A DNA stretch of 64,000 bases from Vibrio sp. JPW-9-11-11 (GTDB taxonomy: Bacteria > Pseudomonadota > Gammaproteobacteria > Enterobacterales > Vibrionaceae). The DNA lies in NCBI RefSeq assembly GCF_013369335.1, contig NZ_SZQJ01000036.1, positions 434,001 through 498,000 of the forward strand, written 5' to 3'. The position numbers and the translations under genes are program-made. The notes under the pieces were generated by a model, which worked only from the letters and a program-made list of their open reading frames with translations, was not told the origin of the DNA and made no database searches. Positions 43,799 to 53,365 of the stretch are shown piece by piece; the first letter of the stretch is position 1, and every line of letters starts with the position of its first letter.

Positions 43799-46700
43799 TT
43801 ATCGCAACAATGCGGTTGGAATCGTAACTTTGACTTTTTTGACTTGATTGTCACGGGTGAAGATATGCTCACTCAGCGCTCTTGGCAGCTCGAGTGTATT
43901 GACCGTTTCACTCGAGCCGTCACTCATTTCACACGTCACACTCGGGTTGTCGCCTTGCTGATAAATGAACGGCACTTGGCAGTAAGTGAATGCCAACTGA
44001 CCAGCATCGATACTGTAGCTGCAACTCTCTCCTTTCACATTCAAGCAATCAAACTGCGCACTGTGGCTAAGAAACTCGCTCCGGTTGAGCAGGGTCGGGT
44101 GAATCACAATTGCGCCCTGTTTGACCTCAAGGCCGAGTTCAACGAAGCGAGTGATGACCTCTTCTTTCACTTGTCCTGTCATACCTGGCTGCTGAGCCCC
44201 CGCTTGTTTTGGCGTGTGCGAGTAAGGGTCGGTTGGGAAGGCGCCATAGTTATCTGGTGTCTTATTGAACCCAATACCGGCACGAACTCGGTAGTAGTAG
44301 TCGGCCAACTGAGCCGTCTCCTCGCTATCGGCATCAATGTCACGCGCAGCCAAGTAGTTCTCTTGCACGGCAAGTAGCAACTTAGACACCATATGCCAGT
44401 AGATACAACCGAGCCCTTCGTAGCCAAACATAGTGCCTGAGCGCCCGGTGAAGGCTTTGTGATTGAACACCTGTTCGTAGAGCGTATGTACCGACTCGAT
44501 GCTTTCATCATCTGCGTCAGGGTAGTCGTGTTTCACCTGGTTGAGTGCTCGGCTCAGGTAGTCGGCGTTTTCAAAGCTCGGGTGGAAGTGGAACTGACCT
44601 TTTGAATCGCGATTGATGATGCGTGGGTCGCCCGCTTCAGCCATGGCAGACAGCAGTTTACTGTTGGCCACCTCTTGCTGTGGGATATGGTTTTTCTGCA
44701 CAAAGCGCTCTAGGTCGCGATCGGGGTAGAGCATAAAGCTGTTTTGGTCGGCGCGGTACATATCGCTGGCAAACAGTTTGTCTAATAGATTGACGGCTTG
44801 CTTGGGTGTTAATACCCCCGCGCTCAGCGCCGCCACTTGGCCTTCGAGCATAGGGTAGAGTTCATCGATATTGAGACTTTCACCCGAGTAGGTCACGATG
44901 TTGTAAGCGTTGTATAGGCCATCTTCACGCAAGTTGTTCTCGATACTCGAATCCAGCACACTCAAGCTGGTTTCCAGCATGTCTTGCAGCGCAGAGACTT
45001 CGACGTTGGTTTTGCCCGAGAACCCTTTCATGCGGTAAACGCGGCTACGGTATAGTTCAAACGCTTTTTCTAACTGGGTTAGAATGGCTTTGCGTGTTTG
45101 GCGTGTGACCGTTTCTTGCTTGATCTCTTTACACGCATCTTGCAGCACTTTATGGATAGATAGCATCCACTCAAACACTTCTTTCGAGATCGAGACCGAA
45201 TTGGGCGCATTGTTCAGTAGCTTGTGCACAAAAGCGACGTAACGACGCATGTAGTAGAGGGTTACCATCGACAGACCATTGCCGACAATCGCGTTGTTGG
45301 CGTCATTCCACTCAGGGCGCTGAGTATTGAGCCAAATACCGCCGTCAATAACTAAGTTGCTGAGTTTTGATAGCAGTGGTACCAAGATTTTTTCGGTCAG
45401 GTTGACGGTGTACACTTGGTTGTCACGTTCCACCAATAGGCGACCATCGCTGCCCAGTATTTCGACGCGTTGTTCAATTTCGTTTTGCAGCTCTTGATCA
45501 AACGACACCGTATCTTTTGGATTAGCGAATAATTGTTCGACATTACACAGCTTGTAAGGCACGTTGGCGTAGCTGTAAATCTCGCTGGTTAGCATCTCGT
45601 TAAGCGCTTCGTTTTGATACTTATCCGCCAGTTCGAGGAACTTAAGCAAGTAAATAATCTGATGATCGCCCCAGTAACCGATATTGCTCCATGGGTCGTC
45701 AGGCTCAAGCAGTTCCCAATCTATGCCGTCTTTGGTTATGCGGTAGGGGTTGTAGCCGTCAATGGTCGAGGCGTTCACAAACTTGGCGATAAACGATGGG
45801 ATAAAGCCAGGGTAGCTGAGAGCAATCGCTTCCCAGTTTTGGAAAATGTCGCGCCAGTTACCTTGATAAGAAAGTAAGCGCTCACCATTTTCGTCTTTCA
45901 GTTTGATTTCATAATGGTTCCACGGACGACTAGGGTCACCATGGCGGCGACCAAAGGTCAGTGGCAGGTATTCGTAGCTGAGACGAATCAATTGAGGATC
46001 GCTGGTGTTTTTTGCCAGGCGGATCAGCTCAGCATGAGTGAAGCTCTGTGGCAGATCGGCAAAGAAGGCCGCGTGTTTGTTTACAACGGCTTTATTGGCC
46101 TTGCCAATGGTTTTGACTACGTCGGCCTTATCCAGTTGGTAATTGTGCTCAATCACTCCGCCACGCATGTTATTGAACAACACGTTGGCATAGTGGTGAA
46201 CGCTGGTGTTCTCATCGGCGGTGAGCTGCCAAGCATCGGCGCCCGACATGAGTGTGACCAGATCGCGCTGGTTGTCGGCAATGCTTTGCTCAACGTCTAA
46301 ACGCAATTGACTTGGGTTGGTGAGTTGGTCGGTCAGTTCGCCAATCTCTTTATGACTTTTATCGATGTCGGCGACAATGCTCCACTCTTGAGTGCCATTG
46401 GCGGCAATGGTCAACTGTTTGTGCAATAGGTAGCTACCACGCACGCCCTTGGTTAAGGTTTCTGGCTGGATCGCTAAACCACGGCGAAATGCGCCTAGTT
46501 GTTCACTACTAAGGAGCAGTTGGCTTTCACTCTGATCCAGAGAAAACACGGCCGTTGCTAGCAGCGATTCCGCAGGCTCGGCGCGGTCACTCAATTTTGC
46601 GTACATGGTGTACAGTGCCAGCGATGAGTCAGTAACTTGTTCATTCCATTTGTAGGCATCAACCAACGCGCTGCGGGTTTGCAGAGCGGCGAGAGGTGCG

Positions 46701-47236
46701 CCCGATGGCAACAAGTTCTGCACGCCGTCAATCACTTCAAGCGCTCGCTCTTGACCCGAGAGATCGCTTAACTGACTATGGCGGACAAAACCAAAGCGTT
46801 CGCTCGAGCTCCAGCTGTAGCTGAATGTCAGTTTTAGCGTGTGGTTCGTCTCTTCAAATACGATTTTGTCGCCAATGGTGTTTTTGTACAGATTACGCTC
46901 AGTTTGATACAAGCCATCATGGAAGCGGTTGAACGGTTCCCACAAGGTCACGCCGCGCTCAGATTGCACTTTAACGATGGTTTTAGATCCGGTGTTCTCG
47001 GCATTTTCATGGATATGATCAACAGAACGGTATGGGAAGAGCGCGTTTTCTGGGCGAATTCGGCCCGCAGAGAGGCCGCCCGTCGAAGAGATGAATAGCC
47101 AGTGGTCGCTCGCCGATACCACGCTGATAAAGAATGGCGCCATTTGATCCACGTTGGCGATTTTGTAAAAGCGTTCGCCATTTCGTTCTACAAATTGTCC
47201 AGTGACGGGCAGTTCTGATAAGTAGTCAAGGTTCAT
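43799..47236 (-). CDS. Putative beta-1,3-oligoglucan phosphorylase (GH94-clan, GH149/GH161-like)
   Basis: This 1145-residue cytoplasmic protein has no signal peptide. An N-terminal beta-sandwich region precedes a large helical barrel with GNWRDIFQNWEAIALSYPGF, the DGYNPYRITKDGIDW and GYWGDHQIIYLLKFLEL segments, and PEWNDANNAI where Asp645 aligns with the proton-donor Asp of GH94 phosphorylases (WND motif). Length and motifs fit GH149 or GH161 enzymes, which phosphorolyse beta-1,3-gluco-oligosaccharides to glucose-1-phosphate. The GH16, porin and ABC genes nearby agree. Family choice is from memory and not certain. It is the last gene of the minus-strand importer operon, with AAGGA upstream and a 110-bp gap after the ATPase gene. 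Confidence 0.72.
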   Translation of the reverse strand: MNLDYLSELPVTGQFVERNGERFYKIANVDQMAPFFISVVSASDHWLFISSTGGLSAGRIRPENALFPYRSVDHIHENAENTGSKTIVKVQSERGVTLWEPFNRFHDGLYQTERNLYKNTIGDKIVFEETNHTLKLTFSYSWSSSERFGFVRHSQLSDLSGQERALEVIDGVQNLLPSGAPLAALQTRSALVDAYKWNEQVTDSSLALYTMYAKLSDRAEPAESLLATAVFSLDQSESQLLLSSEQLGAFRRGLAIQPETLTKGVRGSYLLHKQLTIAANGTQEWSIVADIDKSHKEIGELTDQLTNPSQLRLDVEQSIADNQRDLVTLMSGADAWQLTADENTSVHHYANVLFNNMRGGVIEHNYQLDKADVVKTIGKANKAVVNKHAAFFADLPQSFTHAELIRLAKNTSDPQLIRLSYEYLPLTFGRRHGDPSRPWNHYEIKLKDENGERLLSYQGNWRDIFQNWEAIALSYPGFIPSFIAKFVNASTIDGYNPYRITKDGIDWELLEPDDPWSNIGYWGDHQIIYLLKFLELADKYQNEALNEMLTSEIYSYANVPYKLCNVEQLFANPKDTVSFDQELQNEIEQRVEILGSDGRLLVERDNQVYTVNLTEKILVPLLSKLSNLVIDGGIWLNTQRPEWNDANNAIVGNGLSMVTLYYMRRYVAFVHKLLNNAPNSVSISKEVFEWMLSIHKVLQDACKEIKQETVTRQTRKAILTQLEKAFELYRSRVYRMKGFSGKTNVEVSALQDMLETSLSVLDSSIENNLREDGLYNAYNIVTYSGESLNIDELYPMLEGQVAALSAGVLTPKQAVNLLDKLFASDMYRADQNSFMLYPDRDLERFVQKNHIPQQEVANSKLLSAMAEAGDPRIINRDSKGQFHFHPSFENADYLSRALNQVKHDYPDADDESIESVHTLYEQVFNHKAFTGRSGTMFGYEGLGCIYWHMVSKLLLAVQENYLAARDIDADSEETAQLADYYYRVRAGIGFNKTPDNYGAFPTDPYSHTPKQAGAQQPGMTGQVKEEVITRFVELGLEVKQGAIVIHPTLLNRSEFLSHSAQFDCLNVKGESCSYSIDAGQLAFTYCQVPFIYQQGDNPSVTCEMSDGSSETVNTLELPRALSEHIFTRDNQVKKVKVTIPTALLR

Positions 47237-47346
47237 AATATGTCGTCCTTACATGACTCCTAAGCTGATTTTAGGCAGCAAGCGCCCATACCAAGTCGTG
47301 TGTTGTCACAAACTTGGCAGGATAGGAGCCCAATAAATAGTGTTAA

Positions 47347-48321
47347 TTATAGGTGGTGGCAGCGTACGTAATGATTCTCACCCACCTGCGTCGCGTCAGG
47401 AATAGACTGAGTACATTCCTCGTTAGCACGCAAGCAGCGGCTCGCGAATGGGCAGCCAACACTGCTTGGTTTCCACAATGGTATTTCGCCCTTTTTCGCC
47501 GACAGTTCGCGCCGGCCTGCTTGACCTGGCTCTGGCACAGCAGACAGGAGCAGTTGCGAGTATGGGTGGTGTGGGTTTTGTGTCACGCTGTCGCTATCGC
47601 CCCACTCAACCATATGCCCGACGTACATCACCGCGGTTTTCTCAGCGAAATAGCGCGCAGTGGCGATATCGTGAGTGATGTACATAAACGAGATGCCGTG
47701 TTTGTCTTTCAGGTCGGCCATCAGATTTAAAATCCCAAGGCGCACTGAAACATCCAGCATTGAGATGGGCTCGTCGGCCAGAATAACCTCGGGCGAGACC
47801 GCGAGGGCGCGTGCGATTGCCACGCGTTGACGTTGACCACCGCTGAGCTCGTGAGGAAACTTTTCCGAGGTTTCTTTGGCAGGGGTCAACCCCACCAACT
47901 CAAGTAGCTCAAGTACTAATTTAGGCACTACATGCTTGTCGGCGCGTTTATGGATCAGCAGCGGGCGAGCAATGTGGTGATAAATGGTATGGACCGGATT
48001 GAGTGAGCCAAATGGGTCTTGAAAAATCATTTGCACTTGGCGGGCGTACTCAAGCTCACCGTTGGCTTCGATGTACTTGGCTAATGGTTGGCCTTTGAAC
48101 TCGATATCACCATCTGTTTTGTCAAAAATACGGGTCAGAATACGTGCCCCCGTGCTTTTGCCTGAGCCCGATTCACCCACAATCGCCAACGCTTCGCCCT
48201 TACGCAGCTCGAACGATACATCGTTTACTGCGCGCATCATCTCTTTTGACTGACCCAGACGAAAGTCTTTGACCAGATTCTTAACCGATAAGATAGTTTC
48301 ATTTTTCGCGATGCTTTCCAT
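47347..48321 (-). CDS. Oligosaccharide/oligopeptide ABC importer ATPase (OppF-like)
   Basis: This 324-residue protein has Walker A GESGSGKST, signature LSGGQRQRVAIARAL and Walker B VILADEPISMLD. The C-terminal four-Cys region of Opp/Dpp ATPases is present (GCPFASRCLRANEEC). It powers import with the other ATPase. It lies 1 bp after the preceding gene stop, so it is coupled. The operon context (phosphorylase, GH16) argues for beta-gluco-oligosaccharides rather than peptides, as in the V. cholerae chitin-oligosaccharide importer. Confidence 0.88.
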   Translation of the reverse strand: MESIAKNETILSVKNLVKDFRLGQSKEMMRAVNDVSFELRKGEALAIVGESGSGKSTGARILTRIFDKTDGDIEFKGQPLAKYIEANGELEYARQVQMIFQDPFGSLNPVHTIYHHIARPLLIHKRADKHVVPKLVLELLELVGLTPAKETSEKFPHELSGGQRQRVAIARALAVSPEVILADEPISMLDVSVRLGILNLMADLKDKHGISFMYITHDIATARYFAEKTAVMYVGHMVEWGDSDSVTQNPHHPYSQLLLSAVPEPGQAGRRELSAKKGEIPLWKPSSVGCPFASRCLRANEECTQSIPDATQVGENHYVRCHHL

Positions 48322-48322
48322 C

Positions 48323-49285
48323 TTATACTCCTTCTATTAGATGACAGGCAACTTGGTGGTTTGGCAGCGTATAGACAAGTTGAGGATCGCGCTGTTTACA
48401 CGTTTGGTGACACTCGCTGCATCGCTCTTGGAAGTTACAACCTTGAGGAATATTAAGCAGGTTCACTGGGTTGCCAGGAATGCCGTACAAACGCTCTTTC
48501 GGGCCAAAGATAGTCGGGAACGAAGAGATTAAGCCTTTGGTGTAAGGGTGATCTGGGTTACCAAACACTTTCTTCGCTTCACCAAGTTCAATCAAGTTGC
48601 CGGCATACATCACGCCAATGCGATCCGCAATTTCACCCATCAGGCTCAAGTCGTGACTGATGAACAGAATCGAGAAACCAAACTTCTCTTTGAGGTCGTA
48701 CAGTTCGTTAAGGATTTCGCGTTCAACCACCACATCAAGCGCTGTTGTTGGCTCATCCATGATGATGAGTTTTGGTTCAAGGGCCAGCGCGACTGCAATC
48801 ACCACACGTTGGCGCATGCCACCACTCAGTTGGTGAGGGAAGCTTTTCATACGGTCGCCGTGAATACCGACGATGCCCAACAGCTCAACCGCACGATCAT
48901 AGGCTTGTTGGTATGGGATTTTGCGATGAGCAAGGATCACGTCTGTCAGCTGCTCACCAATGGTAATCACCGGGTTGAGTGAATTCATCGCGCTTTGGAA
49001 AACCACTGACACATCGTTCCAGCGGAAATCACGTAGCTCTTTATCATTCATTTTTAACACATCTTTGCCGTCATAGATGATCGAGCCTTCCGAGATAAGC
49101 GCAGGCGCTTTGTGTAGGCGCGAGATAGCAAAGGCGAGGGTACTTTTACCACAGCCAGACTCACCCGCAATGCCCAAGGTTTCCCCCGGCGCGATGGTTA
49201 AGCTTACATTATTGACTGCACGTGCCACGCCGTTTGGAGAAACGTAATCAACGCACAGGTTATTGATTTCTAGTAAATTACTCAT
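48323..49285 (-). CDS. Oligosaccharide/oligopeptide ABC importer ATPase (OppD-like)
   Basis: This 320-residue protein has Walker A GESGCGKST, signature LSGGMRQRVVIAVAL, Walker B LIIMDEPTTALD and the C-terminal Cys cluster CNFQERCSECHQTC typical of Opp/Dpp ATPases. It overlaps the permease gene at 49285 by one base and is followed at once by the second ATPase. Pairs with it as a heterodimer. Confidence 0.88.
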   Translation of the reverse strand: MSNLLEINNLCVDYVSPNGVARAVNNVSLTIAPGETLGIAGESGCGKSTLAFAISRLHKAPALISEGSIIYDGKDVLKMNDKELRDFRWNDVSVVFQSAMNSLNPVITIGEQLTDVILAHRKIPYQQAYDRAVELLGIVGIHGDRMKSFPHQLSGGMRQRVVIAVALALEPKLIIMDEPTTALDVVVEREILNELYDLKEKFGFSILFISHDLSLMGEIADRIGVMYAGNLIELGEAKKVFGNPDHPYTKGLISSFPTIFGPKERLYGIPGNPVNLLNIPQGCNFQERCSECHQTCKQRDPQLVYTLPNHQVACHLIEGV

Positions 49286-50268
49286 TATAGGCCTCTGCGT
49301 TTATCTGCTTCTTTTTTCAACTTACGCCAAAGTTTCATGTGTGGACCGGTGCGCAGTTTCGGGTTACTCACTTGGTCGATAGACATGTTGATTAGTGCGA
49401 ATGCACCGCCGGTAATCGCCAGTGCACAGGCGGGAACGAGCATCTCCCACCACGCGCCGGTGTAAAGAGAGGCAGACGTCTGAGCCCAGTAAAGCATAGA
49501 GCCCCAACTCACTTCGGTTGCGTCGCTCAACCCTAGGAAACCTAGGCCCGCTTCAGCGCCCATGGCGTAAATGACTGCGCCGAGGAAGCCACCAAAAACA
49601 ATTGAGATAAGGTTGGGCAAGATCTCAACGAAGATGATACGCGCTTTGGACTCGCCCATTACTTCCGCTGAAATGATGAACTCTTTACTGCGAATCGCCA
49701 TGGTTTGCGAGCGGATCACTCGCGCGCCCCATGGCCAGGATGTGACCCCGAGGAGCAAGGCGATCACCACCGAGCCGACTTGACCAAAGAAGGCCGCGAG
49801 CACAATCAGCAAGGGGAGCTGTGGGAAGACCAAAAATACATTGGTCATGAAGTTTAAGCGCTCATCGATTTTTCCGCCGAAGTAACCGGCCGTCACGCCG
49901 ACCACGACGGCCAACGTCATCGCGATAAGGCCCGCTGAAATGGCTACCGCTAGAGACTTGCGCGCTCCGTGCAGTACTTGGCTGTACACGTCGCGACCGT
50001 TACGAGTAGAGCCTAAGTAGTGCTCTGCGCTCGGTGCTGTGTGTGGTCTGGCGACGCGGCGCTCTGGATCGTGCGTGGCCAAAACCGGGGCAAATAGCGC
50101 TCCTATCAGAACGATGGTGAGCAGAAACGTCCCGATAATCGCTGGTGGGTTACCATAGAAAAAGTTGTATAAGGTATACAGCTTCTGCTTAAGGTTCTTT
50201 TTGCTAAACATCGATTGTTTGATGACCACTTCACTTGAGTCAGGCTGAGTATTAAGTAGTTTGTCCAT
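49285..50268 (-). CDS. ABC importer permease (OppC-like)
   Basis: This 327-residue protein has an N-terminal transmembrane helix (about 38-60), the DppC/OppC N-terminal region with HYLGSTRNGRDVYSQVLHGARKSL, then five more helices. The EAA loop AEVMGESKARIIFVEILPNL (about 205-225) contacts the ATPases. It is coupled to its neighbours: 8 bp after the OppB-like gene, one base overlap with the ATPase. Confidence 0.88.
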   Translation of the reverse strand: MDKLLNTQPDSSEVVIKQSMFSKKNLKQKLYTLYNFFYGNPPAIIGTFLLTIVLIGALFAPVLATHDPERRVARPHTAPSAEHYLGSTRNGRDVYSQVLHGARKSLAVAISAGLIAMTLAVVVGVTAGYFGGKIDERLNFMTNVFLVFPQLPLLIVLAAFFGQVGSVVIALLLGVTSWPWGARVIRSQTMAIRSKEFIISAEVMGESKARIIFVEILPNLISIVFGGFLGAVIYAMGAEAGLGFLGLSDATEVSWGSMLYWAQTSASLYTGAWWEMLVPACALAITGGAFALINMSIDQVSNPKLRTGPHMKLWRKLKKEADKRRGL

Positions 50269-50276
50269 GATGTACC

Positions 50277-51251
50277 TTAGTGAGAAATGCGTGGGTCAAG
50301 CCATACGTAAAGAAGGTCTGCAATGAAGTTTGCAGTCAGTACGGCGGTAACTAAGATAAGCAGAATCGCTTGAATTAACGGGTAGTCACGTGCGTTGATT
50401 GCACTGAGCAGAACGTTGCCCAAACCCTGATAGTTAAACACGATCTCTGTCATGATTGAGCCGGCAAATGAGAAACCAATCGCCATCGCGATTGCGGTCG
50501 CCACAGGGAGAATCGCATTACGGCCAGCATAGCGAGACATCACGCGAAAGCTGCTGAGGCCTTTGGCTTCAGCCATAGTGACGTAGTCTTCACCGAGAAC
50601 ATTGATCATCGCGTTTCGCATGTTGAATACCCAAGTCGCGATACCCACTACCACCATAGAGCCTACCGGTAGCACCGCATGTTTAAGCACGCTAGAGATA
50701 AACTCCCAGGTCAATGTGGGCTCGAGGCTTTGGTCGTAGGTGTAAGCGAGCGGAAGCAGTTCAAGCTTAAGACCAAAGAAGTAGAACAGTAGCAGCGCAG
50801 TGACCACATAAGGGAAGTTACTGATAAAAGACAAGATTGGTGGTACAAACTGACCGAAGAATCCTTCGCGGCGGTATGAGGCATAAGTACCGATGCTCAC
50901 GCCGATGATAAGCGCCACAATCAGAGAGCCAAGCGCTAGAAATAGCGTCCAAGGCAGAGACATCCAAATTACTTCAGACACACTCACTGGGAACATCAAA
51001 ATCGACGGACCTAAGTCCAAGGTAAAGACGCTTTTAATGTACGAGAAGTACTGAACGAAAATGTTGCCATCAACAAAACCATACATTTCGCGTACGGCGT
51101 CCATTTGTGCAGGATCCATGCGACCTGCAGAGGCGGCAAACAGAGCTGCAACCGGGTCACCAGGCATGATGCGCGGTAACATAAAGTTGAACGTGATAGC
51201 GACAAAAAAGGCAGTGAAATAAAAGCCAAAACGGCGAAAAATAAACGACAT
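50277..51251 (-). CDS. ABC importer permease (OppB-like)
   Basis: This 324-residue protein has six transmembrane helices. The family start FRRFGFYFTAFFVAITFNFMLPRIMPGDP and the EAA loop AEAKGLSSFRVMSRYAGRNA lie at about 2-30 and 220-240. ATG 51251 is chosen since MSFIFRRF is the normal permease start and TAGG lies upstream; an in-frame codon eight residues earlier is less likely. It follows the binding-protein gene by 70 bp. Confidence 0.87.
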   Translation of the reverse strand: MSFIFRRFGFYFTAFFVAITFNFMLPRIMPGDPVAALFAASAGRMDPAQMDAVREMYGFVDGNIFVQYFSYIKSVFTLDLGPSILMFPVSVSEVIWMSLPWTLFLALGSLIVALIIGVSIGTYASYRREGFFGQFVPPILSFISNFPYVVTALLLFYFFGLKLELLPLAYTYDQSLEPTLTWEFISSVLKHAVLPVGSMVVVGIATWVFNMRNAMINVLGEDYVTMAEAKGLSSFRVMSRYAGRNAILPVATAIAMAIGFSFAGSIMTEIVFNYQGLGNVLLSAINARDYPLIQAILLILVTAVLTANFIADLLYVWLDPRISH

Positions 51252-51321
51252 AAGAGACCTACAAATATCTGGCATACAGCCATAGCCAATTGGCTATGGC
51301 TGTAATCACGGCGACTGAGGA

Positions 51322-52965
51322 TTATTTAAGGTGCAAATTGTTCAGGATAATTGCACGTTTACCTGCATCGTAGAAAACCGGTTGAACGTATGGGTTCTCT
51401 TCCGATGGCCAGCCGGCAAACTTCTTGGTGCTGTATTGGTACCAAGTTGGGTTAGAGAACAGTGGAATAAACGGTAGGTTTTCCGCCGTGAACGCTTGTA
51501 GCTCCGAGATGATTTCACTCTGCTTTGTGGCTTCGGCTGTTTTACCGAAAGACTCAATCAGCGCATCGATGCGAGGGTCGTTAACGCCATGACCTGCGTG
51601 CCAAGACTGACCAACACGTGCGGTGTGGAAGTACTCTTGGTATGCAAGGATAGGGTTGGCGGCGACCATCGACCAGTTGATTGACATGGTGTAGTCACTG
51701 TTTTTCAAGTTGGCGTCGTACACCGACCAATCAACCGTTTTCACGTTTGCCTTTACGCCCACTTCTGCAAAGTACTCAGAGACCATTTGTACGGTTTGGA
51801 TCCAGTCCGTCCAGCCGTTAACGACTTCGATGCCGAACTCGAATGTCTTACCATCTTCGGTATCACGCCAGCCGTCTCCATTGCGGTCAACGATGCCAGC
51901 TTGGTCGAGCAAGGCTGCGGCTTTCTTCGGATCGAAGGTCGTGATGTCGCTGTACTTTGAGTTGATAGACTCATCGATATGCGACTTGTACAGCTCACCG
52001 ATGCCACCGACGTTAAAGTTTGCCGTTGGGTAACCGTAGGCCGCAAATTCAACAATAGATTCACGGTCCAACGCCATTGAGAGGGCTTTACGTACGTTTA
52101 AGTCGTCGAACGGCGCTTCTTTGGTGTTGATGTACAGGTTGATCGCGTCGTTCGCAGGATACCAATAGTGGTTGTTGGCTTTATCAACGGCCACGTAGGT
52201 AGAGTCGATATCGGCGATGAAGTTTGAACCCCAATCGATTTCACCACGAATGAGAGCCGGTTGGATTTGAGAGTTGTCGTTAAACGAACGGAACGTTACG
52301 CAGTCTAGGTAAGGGCGGCTTTCATTCGCCAAGTAATAGTTCGGGTTGCGACACAGTTCCATTTGCTGCGCACGTTGGTATTTCACCTCAGTGAATGGAC
52401 CATTACCAATTGGATTTGGGTTAGTGAAGGTCGTTAAGTCTTGCGCTTTAGACCATTGAGCTTTAGGGACAATGTGGTAAGCGCTGATGTGCCAAACAAA
52501 AGTTGAATCCGCTTCTTTTAGGTTAAATGCGACCGTGGTGTCGTCGACAACCGTAATCGACTCAAGGTTGCCCGACTCGGTCCAGAAACCTTTGAGGTCG
52601 AACGCTGGAGTGTCTTTAGTCATGGTGTAGCTGTAAGCGACATCTTCAGCGGTCAGTGGTGAGCCGTCAGACCATTTCAAACCGTCACGGATTTTAACCG
52701 TTAGCGTCTTAAGGTCATCAGAATAAGAGTAAGATTCTGCCAGACGGAACTCGGTCTTACCTGTCATGTTGTTTTCGACCATCAAAGGTTCGAACATGGT
52801 ACCGCCAAGGATATCTTTGGTGGTGTATGGATTGTAGTTTTCAACAAAACCGTTGTTGATGACAGGTACGGTTAAGGTACCACCTTGTTTAATTCCGTCT
52901 GCTTGTGCAGCCGTGGATAGCAGCATACCGGCAGCAAGCGTAGCGAGCAGAGTTTTCTTATGCAT
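51322..52965 (-). CDS. Periplasmic oligosaccharide-binding protein (SBP family 5)
   Basis: This 547-residue protein has a signal peptide (LLATLAAGMLLSTAAQA, cleavage after about 23) and a family 5 solute-binding fold: NPYTTKDILGGTMFEPL, LKWSDGSPLTAEDVAYSYTM and VRKALSMALDRESIV. Proteins of this family bind peptides or, in Vibrio and Thermotoga, chitin or glucan oligosaccharides. The glucan context supports the latter. AAGGA stands 7 nt before ATG 52965. It is the first gene of the operon, and a LacI-type palindrome lies 54 bp upstream. Confidence 0.87.
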   Translation of the reverse strand: MHKKTLLATLAAGMLLSTAAQADGIKQGGTLTVPVINNGFVENYNPYTTKDILGGTMFEPLMVENNMTGKTEFRLAESYSYSDDLKTLTVKIRDGLKWSDGSPLTAEDVAYSYTMTKDTPAFDLKGFWTESGNLESITVVDDTTVAFNLKEADSTFVWHISAYHIVPKAQWSKAQDLTTFTNPNPIGNGPFTEVKYQRAQQMELCRNPNYYLANESRPYLDCVTFRSFNDNSQIQPALIRGEIDWGSNFIADIDSTYVAVDKANNHYWYPANDAINLYINTKEAPFDDLNVRKALSMALDRESIVEFAAYGYPTANFNVGGIGELYKSHIDESINSKYSDITTFDPKKAAALLDQAGIVDRNGDGWRDTEDGKTFEFGIEVVNGWTDWIQTVQMVSEYFAEVGVKANVKTVDWSVYDANLKNSDYTMSINWSMVAANPILAYQEYFHTARVGQSWHAGHGVNDPRIDALIESFGKTAEATKQSEIISELQAFTAENLPFIPLFSNPTWYQYSTKKFAGWPSEENPYVQPVFYDAGKRAIILNNLHLK

Positions 52966-53018
52966 CACATTGTCCTTATTAATTTAGTTATGTAGTTGAT
53001 TCATCCCCCGAAGCACTT

Positions 53019-53034
53019 AAGAAAGCGCTTTCTT
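53019..53034. promoter_or_regulatory. LacI-type operator before the importer operon
   Basis: Perfect palindrome AAGAAAGCGCTTTCTT, 54 bp upstream of the binding-protein ATG (minus strand). Matches the GAAAGCGCTTTC core of LacI/GalR-family sites. Confidence 0.8.
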
Positions 53035-53262
53035 GTTGTCGTTTTATGCGTTAATGGTGTGGATTTCAAACTTTTGTCGGCAAAGTTAACGATCGATCAC
53101 AGAAATACCGATGACATTTCTAACTGATAATGTTGGTGCTGTTAGTGGTAAAAATGATTAATTTCAATTGGTTATGTTGATAGTTTTGATTTGAATCAAA
53201 ACTGGCTCAGATAGTGAACAACCTTTTCTATCGCGGTTGTGAAAGCCAGTAGGCAGCATTAA

Positions 53263-53278
53263 TTTGAGTAAGATCACA
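53263..53278. promoter_or_regulatory. Possible CRP site in the divergent region
   Basis: TTTGA-GTAAGA-TCACA fits the TGTGA-N6-TCACA consensus in nine of ten positions. It lies 50 bp before the LacI palindrome at 53328. Carbon-catabolite control is plausible for this locus; binding is inferred. The 52966-53365 gap otherwise holds only the two operators. Confidence 0.4.
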
Positions 53279-53327
53279 TGATTTCTTGATGCAAATTTGC
53301 GAGTCATCACATTTCTTTTCAAAAGTT

Positions 53328-53343
53328 AAGAAAGCGCTTTCTT
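53328..53343. promoter_or_regulatory. LacI-type operator before the binding-protein-like gene
   Basis: Perfect palindrome AAGAAAGCGCTTTCTT, 22 bp upstream of the TTG codon at 53366 and identical to the one at 53019. Confidence 0.8.
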
Positions 53344-53365
53344 TGAGGGCTGGGTGGGGTAATGT

